Positions 32,621 through 41,621 of a DNA stretch of 64,000 bases are shown here, in pieces (position 1 is the first letter of the stretch; every line of letters starts with the position of its first letter). The notes beneath the pieces were generated by a model. It was not told the origin of the DNA and searched no databases. It saw nothing but the letters and a program-made list of their open reading frames with translations. Position numbers and translations under genes: made by a program. Origin of the DNA: Mucilaginibacter sp. UBA5151 (GTDB taxonomy: Bacteria > Bacteroidota > Bacteroidia > Sphingobacteriales > Sphingobacteriaceae); contig DHXR01000004.1 in assembly GCA_002413785.1 (NCBI GenBank), forward strand, positions 9,954 through 73,953, given 5' to 3'.

Positions 32621-34351
32621 TTAAAGGATATGCCAGGTTTTTACCTGCTCAACGGCATTAGCTTCTTCTGTTGGATTTCCTCTAAAGAAATGGGTTTGCA
32701 AAAGGACAACAGCAATAATCGTATAGTATTTTTCTGATGGTCTATATTCCTTTGGCGGTGGAGGTAACTCGTGCAGCAAATAGTTATAAAAGGATTTTAC
32801 AAATTGAACAACAAACCTTTCTTCCGGTAAATGAAACCTTTTTCCATACCCAAACCCATAACTATTTTCGTTAAGAGTTCTTGTGATCTTTCCTTTTACA
32901 ATGTCGTTTTCAACTTCTTCCTTGTGGTTGTGTATATATTCCTTTAACGCATTTTCAATTATATACAGCGGAAAACGATTCGTTATTGATAATTCGTTTT
33001 CAACGCCCTCAATTTTAAAACTTGCAGAATCGATCCGCTGGCCCGCCCTCATTTTCTGTACAAATAATTTATAATCCAAAAATTGAGGAAATTCGTACTC
33101 CCGACCGATAAGGCCACTTGAGAGTTGGTCCATCATTAGCCATACGCTGTCATTCAAGCACTGAACGATGTGCGCAATCTCATTAGCCATTTCGTGCATC
33201 TTAAAGCGTACCACTAAATAACCCGCAATTGATAAAATATTAGCCTTTTTATTTTCACCTACTGGCAAATCAATAAAATCCTTATCAAAATATTTATACA
33301 GTATTTCTTTGTTAACGTCCACCTTCAGGGAAGTTATTTTCTCTTTTAGCTGGTTCCGCTTCAGATAATTCCGAATATGTTTTATTTTAACCTGGCTAAT
33401 CTCACCCGGTTTGCCAATCGGGATCAAAGCAAAGGACATGATCTGTTCAATCATGTGCATTAAATCATTTGGCCTTGGAGAACCTTTTAATTTGTAAAAA
33501 CCGGTTTGTGTTAAAAAATTATATAGGGCAATTGACAAATCCTCTTTAAAATTTAATTTTTCTTCGTCCTCATCATAGATGCGCCCATACCGCTCCAGTT
33601 CTAAGTGCCAGTCTTTCAGCGGTAAATTTTCAAGGTGATCTTTAAATTCATCAACAAACACGCTCGTTAAAATAGGGTCTTTGATCTGACGGGAACCATC
33701 CTGAAAAATGAAGTTGATTTGGGATAGCTCCGGGAGTTGCTTTTCGGTTCTGTCAAAGCGTTCGCGGCTTGTCCTCGATATGATTGTTTCCAAAATACTC
33801 ACCTCTTTTTTGATATTTTTGATTTTTTTTCGGAACTGCTCATTATCGTAGTAATGAATATCCTCTGTGTAAATTTGCTGGGCTGTGGCGATCACTTCCA
33901 GGATGAGGTCTTTAAATAATAACAACTGGTGTTCATTAATAAAAACCATTATTTCAAAGTATAAGGTTTTGGGCAAGATCAACCGATAATACTTATTAGC
34001 AGGCCCGTATCCACCCACCGCAGATTTATCGTTAAATACTTCTTTAAAAAATTTCACCAAACAACTTAACTGTAAATTCAGATGGTAAATAAAGAAATCC
34101 CGGAAGTACATACTCTCAGGCATGATATGCAAATTGACTTCCATAAAATCCGCCGCATTTCGCGCCTTACTAAGACTTTCCTCATCATGGCGTTCAATTC
34201 CAAAATATGGAATGTGCGTTTTTAGTTCCTCGCTATAATGTTGAAAGACATAGGTTAATTCCCACCATCTATTTGTCTTTATATCATAGTCAAATGCTGG
34301 AAATATGATATTACCGAGCGCATCTCTTTGCGGTTCTTTTTCATCTATCAT
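32621..34351 (-). CDS. Hypothetical protein, 576 aa
   Basis: A large soluble protein without recognised motifs. It is mostly helical, rich in aromatic residues and Lys/Glu, with a proline run near the C-terminus (ELPPPPKEYRPSEKYY). It stands alone between the mobC stop (90 bp upstream of its start) and the ABC-3C block, and may be the first cargo gene downstream of the mobilization module. Defence is possible by context only. Confidence 0.7.
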   Translation of the reverse strand: MIDEKEPQRDALGNIIFPAFDYDIKTNRWWELTYVFQHYSEELKTHIPYFGIERHDEESLSKARNAADFMEVNLHIMPESMYFRDFFIYHLNLQLSCLVKFFKEVFNDKSAVGGYGPANKYYRLILPKTLYFEIMVFINEHQLLLFKDLILEVIATAQQIYTEDIHYYDNEQFRKKIKNIKKEVSILETIISRTSRERFDRTEKQLPELSQINFIFQDGSRQIKDPILTSVFVDEFKDHLENLPLKDWHLELERYGRIYDEDEEKLNFKEDLSIALYNFLTQTGFYKLKGSPRPNDLMHMIEQIMSFALIPIGKPGEISQVKIKHIRNYLKRNQLKEKITSLKVDVNKEILYKYFDKDFIDLPVGENKKANILSIAGYLVVRFKMHEMANEIAHIVQCLNDSVWLMMDQLSSGLIGREYEFPQFLDYKLFVQKMRAGQRIDSASFKIEGVENELSITNRFPLYIIENALKEYIHNHKEEVENDIVKGKITRTLNENSYGFGYGKRFHLPEERFVVQFVKSFYNYLLHELPPPPKEYRPSEKYYTIIAVVLLQTHFFRGNPTEEANAVEQVKTWHIL

Positions 34352-34441
34352 AGTGAATGTCCAATCATTATTTTGGTTAGTATTAATAGACTAAGTTACC
34401 TATTTTAATAAAGCGATTTTGACCAATACATTCTAATATTG

Positions 34442-36421
34442 CTATTGTTTTTTGATCACCAAGTGCATTAATGCGGGGTCGCCTAACAACCGTTCCATTT
34501 CTGATTGGATCAGATCCTGCACATCCTGCCTAATTTGGGTGTAATTTCGCTGGACGATGGCATTGTCAATTTTTCGTACCATTGGTATTTCCTGGTAACT
34601 GTCTATCTCTTTTTTCAATGCTGCATGGTCGTTGATGATCTCGCAATGGAATGCTTTCAGTTTGATTTTACAGTCCGGGTTATCGGCCACCATCCCGACA
34701 AACTCCCCGGAACTGAGCGAAGAAATCCGGGATGGCGGCACGGCCGCTTCCAGTTGTTTTGACTTGCTGATGGATGTATCTTGACTATTTATTGACAGGC
34801 TTTCCCTGTCCTGCATGATCTTGCCAATCTTCTCTGAAATGCTCTTTGCCGTATCCCCGGAAACCTGGCCCGCCGCCATGTTCCCGGTAATGTTCATGAT
34901 CACATCCGCTTGTTCGCGCCCATAGTCTTTGCGCAACTGGCTGGCATCCTGGATACCCAAACAGGTGCTGATCAGGTTACTCCTGCCTGTACTGATCGTT
35001 GGGATAATATCGGTTGTTAAAGTCGGGAACTCATCAAATATCAAGCTGCATTTAAGCTTCCCCTTTTGGTTAATGATCTTCAGGCAACGGTTGGTAAATA
35101 GCGACAATACCGCCCCATAGACCTGTATCTTTTGCGGGTTGTTACCCATGCAAACGATCTTCGGCTCCTTCGGGTTATTGATGTCCAGGGTAAAATCATT
35201 CCCGGATAGGATATAATACAATTGCGGCGAAGATATTCTCGCCATCGTGATCTTAGCGGCAGCGATCTGTCCCTCCAGTTGTTCTACCGCATCCCGCATA
35301 AAGGCACTTACAAAAGGATTGATGAGCGCATCGATCTCCTTTTGGGTACGCAGGATCGTAAAGAGCTTGTCGTACTCCACCTGCATCAACTCAATCACAT
35401 GAGGCAGCGTACAAAACTCCCCGTCCTTGTATTTCTTCAGATACCAGATGATCGCCGTTAAAAAGTTTATTGGCGATTCCACGAAAAAATCACCCTGCCG
35501 TTTGATCCATTCCCGGTTCAGTCCTAATAAGATCGTCCTTGCCGATTCCACTGCATCCGTAATATCCAGCATCGTTGACGGCTCCAGGGGATTACAGCGA
35601 TGGCTCCTGGACAGATCATCAAAATTGATGGAGTAGAACTTCGGTACGACCTTGTATTTATCCTTGTGCTGTAGCCATGTATTATAAGCGATGACCGACA
35701 GGTCGGGCATCTTAAAATCATATACGAACATCGAAAAGCCTTTCCGGATATGCTGCGTAATTACATGGCGGATGATGAAGTAGGATTTGCCCGAACCCGG
35801 CGAACCCAATACCAGCAAACCCCGAAAAGGATTAATAAAATTGATCCAGCTATCCCTGACCTTTGTTTTTAAATGGTAGCGCGCCGGAAGATTGATCGAA
35901 TACTCATTTTCCAGCAGCCGTTCCTCCTGTGGAAAGGTTTCGTTCTCACTATTAAAAATATCATTCGACAGCTTATCCCGAATGATCCGGGATACCATGG
36001 TCCCGCCACTCAAAAATAGCAGGTAACCCAGGCTGGTCAACCCGATATATAATGCTGCCAGCACTGTGACCTTCATATTCACCAGCAACAATAAATAGCT
36101 GATGAAATAAAAAAACAGACCGGTTATCAAATAAATGATCGCCGTTTTATATTGCTGCTTCTCGTCCTTTTTGCCCCTGACCCCAATCAATGCGATCACC
36201 AGAAAACCCAGAGCGATCAGTTTTGATCTATAAAAATTGCTGAACAAACCCGTTCGCACAATATTACCCAGAATCCTGTCCGAAAGCGGTGCCACCAAAT
36301 GCCATTCGGCAAAAGCACCATAACACTCCTTGTAAAAATGTATAGCTAATACCGTTATACTAATCAGCCTGGTCATATCCAGGATCTTGCGCATCGCCTG
36401 ATCATTCTCTCCTGTCTGCAT
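34442..36421 (-). CDS. mobC: MobC/VirD4-type coupling ATPase
   Basis: 659 aa. The N-terminus has about four membrane segments (~18-30, 65-82, 92-115, 117-140). The cytoplasmic ATPase has Walker A GSPGSGKS (206-213) and Walker B LIFDEFPTL (~457), and a TraM/TraG-like C-terminal region ends at residues ~575-659. This is the Bacteroidota MobC form of the type IV coupling protein, which links the relaxosome to a conjugation pore. It is the third gene of the mobA-mobB-mobC cluster, 66 bp after mobB. A diverged remnant of another mobC 3' end is at 19142-19390. Confidence 0.92.
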   Translation of the reverse strand: MQTGENDQAMRKILDMTRLISITVLAIHFYKECYGAFAEWHLVAPLSDRILGNIVRTGLFSNFYRSKLIALGFLVIALIGVRGKKDEKQQYKTAIIYLITGLFFYFISYLLLLVNMKVTVLAALYIGLTSLGYLLFLSGGTMVSRIIRDKLSNDIFNSENETFPQEERLLENEYSINLPARYHLKTKVRDSWINFINPFRGLLVLGSPGSGKSYFIIRHVITQHIRKGFSMFVYDFKMPDLSVIAYNTWLQHKDKYKVVPKFYSINFDDLSRSHRCNPLEPSTMLDITDAVESARTILLGLNREWIKRQGDFFVESPINFLTAIIWYLKKYKDGEFCTLPHVIELMQVEYDKLFTILRTQKEIDALINPFVSAFMRDAVEQLEGQIAAAKITMARISSPQLYYILSGNDFTLDINNPKEPKIVCMGNNPQKIQVYGAVLSLFTNRCLKIINQKGKLKCSLIFDEFPTLTTDIIPTISTGRSNLISTCLGIQDASQLRKDYGREQADVIMNITGNMAAGQVSGDTAKSISEKIGKIMQDRESLSINSQDTSISKSKQLEAAVPPSRISSLSSGEFVGMVADNPDCKIKLKAFHCEIINDHAALKKEIDSYQEIPMVRKIDNAIVQRNYTQIRQDVQDLIQSEMERLLGDPALMHLVIKKQ

Positions 36422-36439
36422 AAGCCCCTCCTAAATCCT

Positions 36440-36456
36440 CTCCGCCAAAAGGCGGA
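36440..36456. repeat. Short perfect hairpin between mobB and mobC
   Basis: TCCGCC-AAAA-GGCGGA at 36441-36456 is a perfect 6-bp stem with a 4-nt loop in the 66-bp gap. Such hairpins are common repeats in Bacteroidota. It may set mobC expression relative to mobB. A related CCCC...GGGG repeat occurs near 38225-38244. Confidence 0.4.
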
Positions 36457-36487
36457 AGGACTTTAATTTTAGTTTGCAATTTATTTA

Positions 36488-37795
36488 TCAGTCCGGCGTG
36501 ATCCGCTGCTGTTTCTTCTTCTTTCTTTTCCGTTTCAGTTCCCAATCCATCCGTTCCGCTGGCTCATCCGGCAACAATAAAGCATCTGTCAAACCTTTAA
36601 GACCAGCTCTGTTTTTTTCTTCACCAGTCATCAAAGCTGACCCTTTCCCCGCTGTATAGGTGCTTTCGCCCGTTCCCGGTTGTGCCCCTGAAAATCCCAG
36701 CTTTTCCGCTATAGACAGTTTTATTTTTTCTTCACCAGCCACTCCATTTGAACACCTTTCCAAAATAGCTTTGGCACTATACGCTTTCCCTAATGCACTC
36801 CCATTAAATACACATTGGGTCTGATGATCTACATAAGTGATCCCATAGACTACCCCGTCCTCATTCTGGCGAACCAAGGTGTCAATACCCTCTCTTTTCA
36901 AAACGAGAATCAAATCTTTTAAGGAAGTTTCCCCCTGAATAAAATAAAGATCAATCGCGTTCTTAACCCTTACTTTATGCGGCTGTTTTGCCGCATCATT
37001 GGGCGCAAATTTTTGCTCTAAAAATTTTAAAGTCGGCTTATTATAAAAATCGCTAGCTTTGATCGGTACACCGACCTTGTTACCGTTGTCGTCCAGTACC
37101 CGGTAAACCAAACCCAGGTGCCGAAATATCCGGGAGTTTTCACCGCCCCGGTCAGCTACTATATTGTATTGCCGAAGCACTGCATTCAATTCCGGGAGCG
37201 AAGCGTATTTATATTTAGGCAATACCGTATTCAGTACATTCCCAATCGCTCTTTTTGTTTCTGATTTTCCATACAGCACTTTCTGCGCATTGACCGACTT
37301 CAACCTGAAAGCTTCTCGCTGTTTGCTGTCTTCCGCTTTCAAAAGTCCATAAGAAATTTCAATCTCCTTCCTCGCCCTTTCCGACTGGTTCCTGCCAATA
37401 TTCTGCGTATCTACCCGGCTACCATCAGCCCTTACTTTGACGGAAACGATATGGATATGGGGATGCCCTGCATCGAAATGCTGGTAGATCAGATAAGGCA
37501 AATCATCGAACCCGATCTTATTCATATAAACCCCGGCGATCTCCAATAACCGTTCCTCCGAAAGCTTTTCCGAAGGATCAAAATTCAAAGAAATATGTAC
37601 GCTGTTCCGGGTCACATTGTCGTTCAACATTGCCTGGTTAACTAACCTGTTCAGCTTCTGCTGGAAACTCAATTGCTGCGTATCCATCGGGTAATTTTCT
37701 GCCCCGATACACACAGCCACACCCTCCTTAACTTTGTTCTCGTTATAGTTCAAAAGCCGTAGGATGGAGTGCCCTGTCTTGATCACTGCAACCAT
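36488..37795 (-). CDS. mobB: MobB relaxase (MOBP-like)
   Basis: 435 aa relaxase. The histidine cluster HFDAGHPHIHIVSVKV (~102-117) is the HxHxH metal site, and an upstream catalytic tyrosine is plausible among N-terminal tyrosines (LLNYNENK, Tyr17). The C-terminus is basic (ELKRKRKKKKQQ). It nicks oriT and pilots the strand during mobilization. The start overlaps the mobA stop by 13 bp, giving translational coupling. The likely oriT lies upstream of mobA. Confidence 0.92.
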   Translation of the reverse strand: MVAVIKTGHSILRLLNYNENKVKEGVAVCIGAENYPMDTQQLSFQQKLNRLVNQAMLNDNVTRNSVHISLNFDPSEKLSEERLLEIAGVYMNKIGFDDLPYLIYQHFDAGHPHIHIVSVKVRADGSRVDTQNIGRNQSERARKEIEISYGLLKAEDSKQREAFRLKSVNAQKVLYGKSETKRAIGNVLNTVLPKYKYASLPELNAVLRQYNIVADRGGENSRIFRHLGLVYRVLDDNGNKVGVPIKASDFYNKPTLKFLEQKFAPNDAAKQPHKVRVKNAIDLYFIQGETSLKDLILVLKREGIDTLVRQNEDGVVYGITYVDHQTQCVFNGSALGKAYSAKAILERCSNGVAGEEKIKLSIAEKLGFSGAQPGTGESTYTAGKGSALMTGEEKNRAGLKGLTDALLLPDEPAERMDWELKRKRKKKKQQRITPD

Positions 37796-38175
37796 TGTTT
37801 ACCCATTTTTTGGATGGTATTGTTGATCTCCTCCATCTTGTCAAACAGCACATTTTTATCCCGTTCAAAACGCTCCAACCAAAGCTTCATTTGCGGCAAG
37901 TGATCCAGCGTATGCAGCCGGTGAACTGCCTGGTTAAAATTGTTACCAATCGCGTTTAATTCTTTTCGCAATAGCATCAATTCAGCCATCAGCTCATCCA
38001 AAGATTTGTTACGGTAACTGCTGACCAACGGCTTTCCAAAGATCAACCGGCGCACATAATCACTCAACTTGCGGCAGTTACTCGCTTTCCATTTCTTCTC
38101 TACCTCGCCGAATTCGGTCATCGTTAACCGCAATCCAATGATCCGGCTCCTGTTAGTATTTACCTGTTCCATCAC
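37783..38175 (-). CDS. mobA: MobA relaxosome accessory protein
   Basis: 130 aa. Ribbon-helix-helix-like N-terminus (RIIGLRLTMTEFGEVEKKWK, LSDYVRRLIFG), then a MobC-family (PF05713-type) helical region with LLRKELNAIGNNFNQAVHRL, which assists relaxase loading at oriT. First gene of the mob cluster, overlapping mobB by 13 bp. Confidence 0.9.
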   Translation of the reverse strand: MMEQVNTNRSRIIGLRLTMTEFGEVEKKWKASNCRKLSDYVRRLIFGKPLVSSYRNKSLDELMAELMLLRKELNAIGNNFNQAVHRLHTLDHLPQMKLWLERFERDKNVLFDKMEEINNTIQKMGKQWLQ

Positions 38176-38224
38176 ACATCCCTCCCGTATTAAAATCTCT
38201 CCAAAACAGTATCTTTTTCCTCCG

Positions 38225-38325
38225 CCCCCGACTTCGGAGAGGGGCGGCCAGATTTCGGTTGTTTAACAACCGGACATCTGGCCGATTGCGGCAGAGGCAA
38301 TCTTCCTCCAGCTACCGCAATCGAT
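38225..38325. other. Candidate oriT / mob control region (nested hairpins)
   Basis: Immediately upstream of mobA. Outer arms CGGCCAGAT (38245-38253) and ATCTGGCCG (38276-38284) enclose CGGTTGTT-T-AACAACCG (38256-38272), a perfect inner stem. A further pair, CGATTGCGG (38283-38291) and CCGCAATCG (38315-38323), overlaps it and could compete with it. Dense inverted repeats beside mobA are where oriT is found in Bacteroidota mobilizable elements. The nic site cannot be placed from sequence alone. Confidence 0.55.
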
Positions 38326-38352
38326 TTTGTTAAAATCCTTTGAAACCCGTAT

Positions 38353-39303
38353 TCAACTAATCTTTTGTTTCAATTGCTTCTTTTGTACTAAACCCTTATT
38401 CGTTAGCCAGTCGTTCAAATCTTTATGCTGGCTGTATAAACCGCTTTCATCGGTGTAACCCTTTTTTAAGGAAAGCGCATATTTGGTGTAGGCAGTACCT
38501 GTGGTATCCCTATCTAACCAAAGCCGGATCACCTGGTGTTGTTCCATCACGGGCCTTGCCTTTTCAAAGAAAGCCACTCCGTTTAAAATGATAAAATCCG
38601 CACTTAAACCCGGCCCATTTTGGTGCATCGTTTGATAAGAAAGAAAGTCCATAAAGCCCTCAAAAACGTGTACCTCAGCAGCACCTTTTACAAGACTGGT
38701 GATATCCTTCGGCGAACTGCTTTGCTTCATATACGCGTTACGGATTTCATACCCGCCCGCGTCATTTTTAAAACCAATCCCGTAGTAGGTCCGCCCATCA
38801 ATCTGGTAGTTGACTTCGCGGCAATATTGCCCCGCAGTAGCAACCGTAATATGTCGGTCATGCAGGTAATGTTTCAGCGGGTAAGAAGACAAAGGCATGT
38901 CATTTAAAATCATGATTTTACTTTCTGTTTCAGCTATCGGACCTTTGTCAAAAGGCGGGCTGGATATTTGCTGGTGAAAAGAGAAATCACCGCTGAATTT
39001 GTCCATGAATTCCCGTACCGTGCAATTAAAATAAGTAATTCCAAAGTCGACCAGGTTGCCGCCTTTTGGCTGGCCGTGATCAAACCAGATGTTCTTTTTC
39101 CTGTTTACATGAAAACTGGGGTTACTTTCGTTCCGAATTGGTGATCGGTAATAAAAATCTATTCCGTTCCGGCTTGGTTTTTCAGGCTGAAACCCCAGCG
39201 AAGCCAAGTAATCCACCAGGTCGATTGCTTTAATTTTTTCTAAGGAAAATTCATCTTCTCTGAAACCCATACCACAAATTTCTAATTCACCATTCAGAAC
39301 CAC
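38353..39303 (-). CDS. TOPRIM/primase-like protein
   Basis: 316 aa. The N-terminal half resembles the DnaG zinc-finger domain but lacks the usual cysteines (YYRSPIRNESNPSFHVN, IWFDHGQPKGGNLVDF). The C-terminal TOPRIM has VHVFEGFMDF (Glu, ~212) and LWLDRDTTG (DxD-like, ~258). Bacteroidota mobilizable elements routinely carry such truncated primase-like genes next to mobA; they may prime the transferred strand. It lies on the other side of the oriT candidate, transcribed toward it. Confidence 0.85.
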   Translation of the reverse strand: MVLNGELEICGMGFREDEFSLEKIKAIDLVDYLASLGFQPEKPSRNGIDFYYRSPIRNESNPSFHVNRKKNIWFDHGQPKGGNLVDFGITYFNCTVREFMDKFSGDFSFHQQISSPPFDKGPIAETESKIMILNDMPLSSYPLKHYLHDRHITVATAGQYCREVNYQIDGRTYYGIGFKNDAGGYEIRNAYMKQSSSPKDITSLVKGAAEVHVFEGFMDFLSYQTMHQNGPGLSADFIILNGVAFFEKARPVMEQHQVIRLWLDRDTTGTAYTKYALSLKKGYTDESGLYSQHKDLNDWLTNKGLVQKKQLKQKIS

Positions 39304-39421
39304 AGCACGAAAGTAGAGAGCCTATACCGCATTCACCTATCCTCACCATATTTTGATGCCGATCGTTTGAAGGCAGCATCCTACTTTTACAGCAGTTTAT
39401 TAACCCTAAAAATCAAAGCGT

Positions 39422-39706
39422 ATGACAACGAGTGAGGTGGCAAAAGTCTATGATACTGTACTCAGTATCCCGGGCATGAATGAAGCGGTGAAGATCGATG
39501 CCAAGATCAACAGAAAAACAGTATTACTATTACATAGCGTAATTGAACGCGGGCTAAATGTCAAAGACGGGGACCAGTCGCAAGGTTTATTGGAATTGAT
39601 CCCAAAGGAAACTGTAGAAGAACTAAAAGGATTCGCGGATGAGTGTTTGGGCAAAGCAGGATTGAAGGAGTTGAGTGAAAAGATGAAACTCCTCCATTCC
39701 AAGTAA
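39422..39706 (+). CDS. Small conserved element protein, 94 aa
   Basis: MTTSEVAKVYDTVLSIPGMNEAVKIDAKI..., an acidic helical protein with no catalytic motif. It is divergent from the TOPRIM gene across a 118-bp gap and is followed within 33 bp by the first large structured hairpin. Similar small proteins accompany mobilization modules, but I do not know a function. The ATG at 39422 is the only sensible start. Confidence 0.7.
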   Translation: MTTSEVAKVYDTVLSIPGMNEAVKIDAKINRKTVLLLHSVIERGLNVKDGDQSQGLLELIPKETVEELKGFADECLGKAGLKELSEKMKLLHSK

Positions 39707-39738
39707 TTTCGTTTAAAAGACATTAAACAAAAAGCAAG

Positions 39739-39836
39739 GCAAGTGCCGGGCGTTTGGCTGCGCGCCTAAAATGCTTCCGCGATAGCGGGGTGCATTTTGG
39801 GATGTGCGGGAGGGCAGCCAAACGCCCGGCTCTTGC
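39739..39836. ncRNA. Structured element A (long hairpin)
   Basis: GCAAG/CTTGC closing pairs, one T-T mismatch, then a perfect 16-bp stem GCCGGGCGTTTGGCTG (39745-39760) with CAGCCAAACGCCCGGC (39815-39830). An inner stem, CCTAAAATGC (39765-39774) with GCATTTTGGG (39792-39801, one G-T wobble), leads to the CCGC-GATA-GCGG apex. A tail GCAGGAAAAGCGGGTGAAG follows. It shares architecture, apex GCGATAGC and tail with element B despite differing stem bases, so the structure rather than the sequence is conserved. RNA or single-stranded DNA function is unresolved, as is the strand. Confidence 0.65.
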
Positions 39837-40165
39837 CATCAGCAGGAAAAGCGGGTGAAGCAGGAACGGCGTGCGCGGCAGCGCGCAAAGTGGAGGCGTA
39901 ATCGGCTTAGCCTGCAAAGGAAGCATCAGGCTATCAATCCCAGGCGGAGTAACAGGCCCCTGGCTGGTGAATGCCTGAGCGAAACTAAAGGCGAAAGTTT
40001 TCCGTTGAAAAATCCTCCAACGCTGTGTAAGCTAATACAAATTTTCAGATCAATGTCCCAATCAATATCCCTATTGGCATCCTGAGGTTCGACATGCAAC
40101 ACTTCGTTGTGAAGCCCGGTAATCCGGTTGCGTTTGCCTAATGAATCATTCCCATGAATATTACA

Positions 40166-40271
40166 GCAAGGGCACGGGGTTTGGCTGGCTGCGTTGAAAA
40201 ATTTCTGCCTGGCGATAGCGTGGCAGGGATTTTTGGGTGGTGCAGCGGCCAGCCAAAACTCGTGCGCTTGC
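40166..40271. ncRNA. Structured element B (long hairpin)
   Basis: Second copy. GCAAG/CTTGC closes the stem, followed by GCACG (40172-40176)/CGTGC (40261-40265), TTTGGCTGG (40180-40188)/CCAGCCAAA (40249-40257), AAAAAT/ATTTTT, CTGCC/GGCAG and the same GC-GATA-GC apex. The tail GCAGGAAAAGC (40277-40287) is exactly complementary to GCTTTTCCTGC at 40343-40353, adding an outer 3' stem. It ends 202 bp upstream of the RRM gene. Base-pair-preserving differences from element A support selection on the fold. Confidence 0.65.
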
Positions 40272-40473
40272 AACCCGCAGGAAAAGCTGGTGGAAGAACG
40301 AATATAGAGAGCCGTGAGGCGAACGTGATGAGTGATGAACCTGCTTTTCCTGCTGTGGATACGGTGACATAAACAAACAACATCCAATGGGAATTAAATA
40401 ATAACCGATAAAAAGAAAACCAAACAAAATTTCGATATTATTCCCAATTCAATATTTTTGCCGGATAAAAAAC

Positions 40474-40806
40474 ATGAAACTATTTATTGCCAACGTCCCT
40501 TACAAACTTGAAGAAGCCGAACTCAAACAAATGCTCGTCCAGTACGGACAGGTCGCTTCCATCAAACTCGTGACCGACCCTCAGACCGGCAAACGAAAAG
40601 GATTTGGATTTATTGAAATGCCTGTACAGGACCAGGCACAGAAAGCCATTTCCGGCCTCCATGACAAAGAGGTCTATGGCCGCAAGCTCGCCCTATCTGA
40701 AGTCACTGAAAATGATCTGGGAAAACCCAAAAAGCAAAAGAGCAACACCCAAACCCACAATAGCAACAATAACAATACAGGAGAAATAGATGGCAACCGC
40801 TGGTAA
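40474..40806 (+). CDS. RRM-domain RNA-binding protein
   Basis: 110 aa. A single RRM fold with RNP2 LFIANVP (3-9) and RNP1 KGFGFIEM (~43-50), then a Lys/Asn/Gln-rich tail (PKKQKSNTQTHNSNNNN). Bacteroidota encode short RRM proteins (Rbp-type) that bind RNA and modulate translation. The ORF overlaps the next gene by 17 bp. Its location just after the twin structured elements suggests that it may bind them or be regulated by them; this is inference. Confidence 0.92.
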   Translation: MKLFIANVPYKLEEAELKQMLVQYGQVASIKLVTDPQTGKRKGFGFIEMPVQDQAQKAISGLHDKEVYGRKLALSEVTENDLGKPKKQKSNTQTHNSNNNNTGEIDGNRW

Positions 40807-41419
40807 AAGGAAATTAATTGATTATATCGAAGCCTTCGCCCATTTCGGCGGCCATCACAAAGTCTTTCATACCCAGCCCTTCGGCAGGCATGCCCTTATC
40901 AACGACAGCATCAACATCTATCAGGTTTCCCATTTCGAAGACCTAATAGCCGATTACCAAACCTATTTCAAACCCAACTATCTCCAAACCTATACCCAAT
41001 TCCCCGTTGACCTCTGGGCCACCTTCCTAAATGAAAAAATACAACTCAGCACTGATGACCTTATCATCGATCTCTACCAAAGCTGTAAAATCTACTGGAA
41101 AGGGCAAGAAAAAAACGAGGCAGCCCAAATCACCTCTTTCAATAACTTCAACACGCTGGTCGACAACCTACAAATAAACACCAACAACCTCATCGAACGC
41201 GCAACACAACTCGATGAACAAACCCTGCTCCCTATCATTGCCCTCACCATTAAAAAACAGTACCCTAAACCCAAAGACTTCTTCGCTGATTGCGTCCGCT
41301 TTATGACCCAGCAATACGAAGACCATATCGGCAACGGCGAAGTCTTTGTTAAAGTCGGTCCGGAGGGCTACCCCGAATCGCAAACCTTTTTCATCTATAG
41401 CGTGGATGAAGAATTTTAA
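40790..41419 (+). CDS. Hypothetical protein, 209 aa
   Basis: MATAGKRKLIDYIEAFAHFGGHHKVFHTQPFG..., helical, no recognised motif, no signal peptide. Its start overlaps the RRM gene by 17 bp, so the two are probably translated together. Its job is likely tied to the RRM protein or the element core. The base composition is richer in C on the coding strand than its neighbours, giving many Pro, Thr and Leu C-ending codons. Confidence 0.75.
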   Translation: MATAGKRKLIDYIEAFAHFGGHHKVFHTQPFGRHALINDSINIYQVSHFEDLIADYQTYFKPNYLQTYTQFPVDLWATFLNEKIQLSTDDLIIDLYQSCKIYWKGQEKNEAAQITSFNNFNTLVDNLQINTNNLIERATQLDEQTLLPIIALTIKKQYPKPKDFFADCVRFMTQQYEDHIGNGEVFVKVGPEGYPESQTFFIYSVDEEF

Positions 41420-41475
41420 GCGGATAAAACTCAATCAATCATACCGAATTGAGGCTGGAAATTGAAAAAATAAAA

Positions 41476-41598
41476 ATGAAAGTAGATAATCAAGATAAAA
41501 ATATAGATGTGGTATTTCGATGCCTGAACGAATTGATCGAGAAAAAGGCAAAACCTCAACCACGGAAACGGACTGGTTACGAATCCGACGATTTATAG
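41476..41598 (+). CDS. Putative small protein, 40 aa
   Basis: MKVDNQDKNIDVVFRCLNEL...RKRTGYESDDL, starting 56 bp after the 209-aa gene on the same strand. A helical start followed by a basic stretch and an acidic end looks protein-like. No family recognised. It may be a third cistron after the RRM operon. Confidence 0.4.
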   Translation: MKVDNQDKNIDVVFRCLNELIEKKAKPQPRKRTGYESDDL

Positions 41599-41621
41599 CA
41601 GATTTCACTGGCCAATATCGG

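Larger units (their letters stand above)
39707..40473. other. Non-coding stretch with twin structured elements
   Basis: 767 bp between two plus-strand genes. It contains two related long hairpins (39739-39836 and 40166-40271) with conserved 3' tails, described separately. Frames that cross them are antisense or palindromic artefacts. About 39870-40160 has no gene I believe in. Confidence 0.65.

Noticed and set aside
39723..40427. Several frames of 67-153 codons on both strands across the GC-rich region
   Set aside because: They run through the palindromic structured elements in several frames at once, have biased composition (Pro, Arg, Ala, Cys) and no domain.
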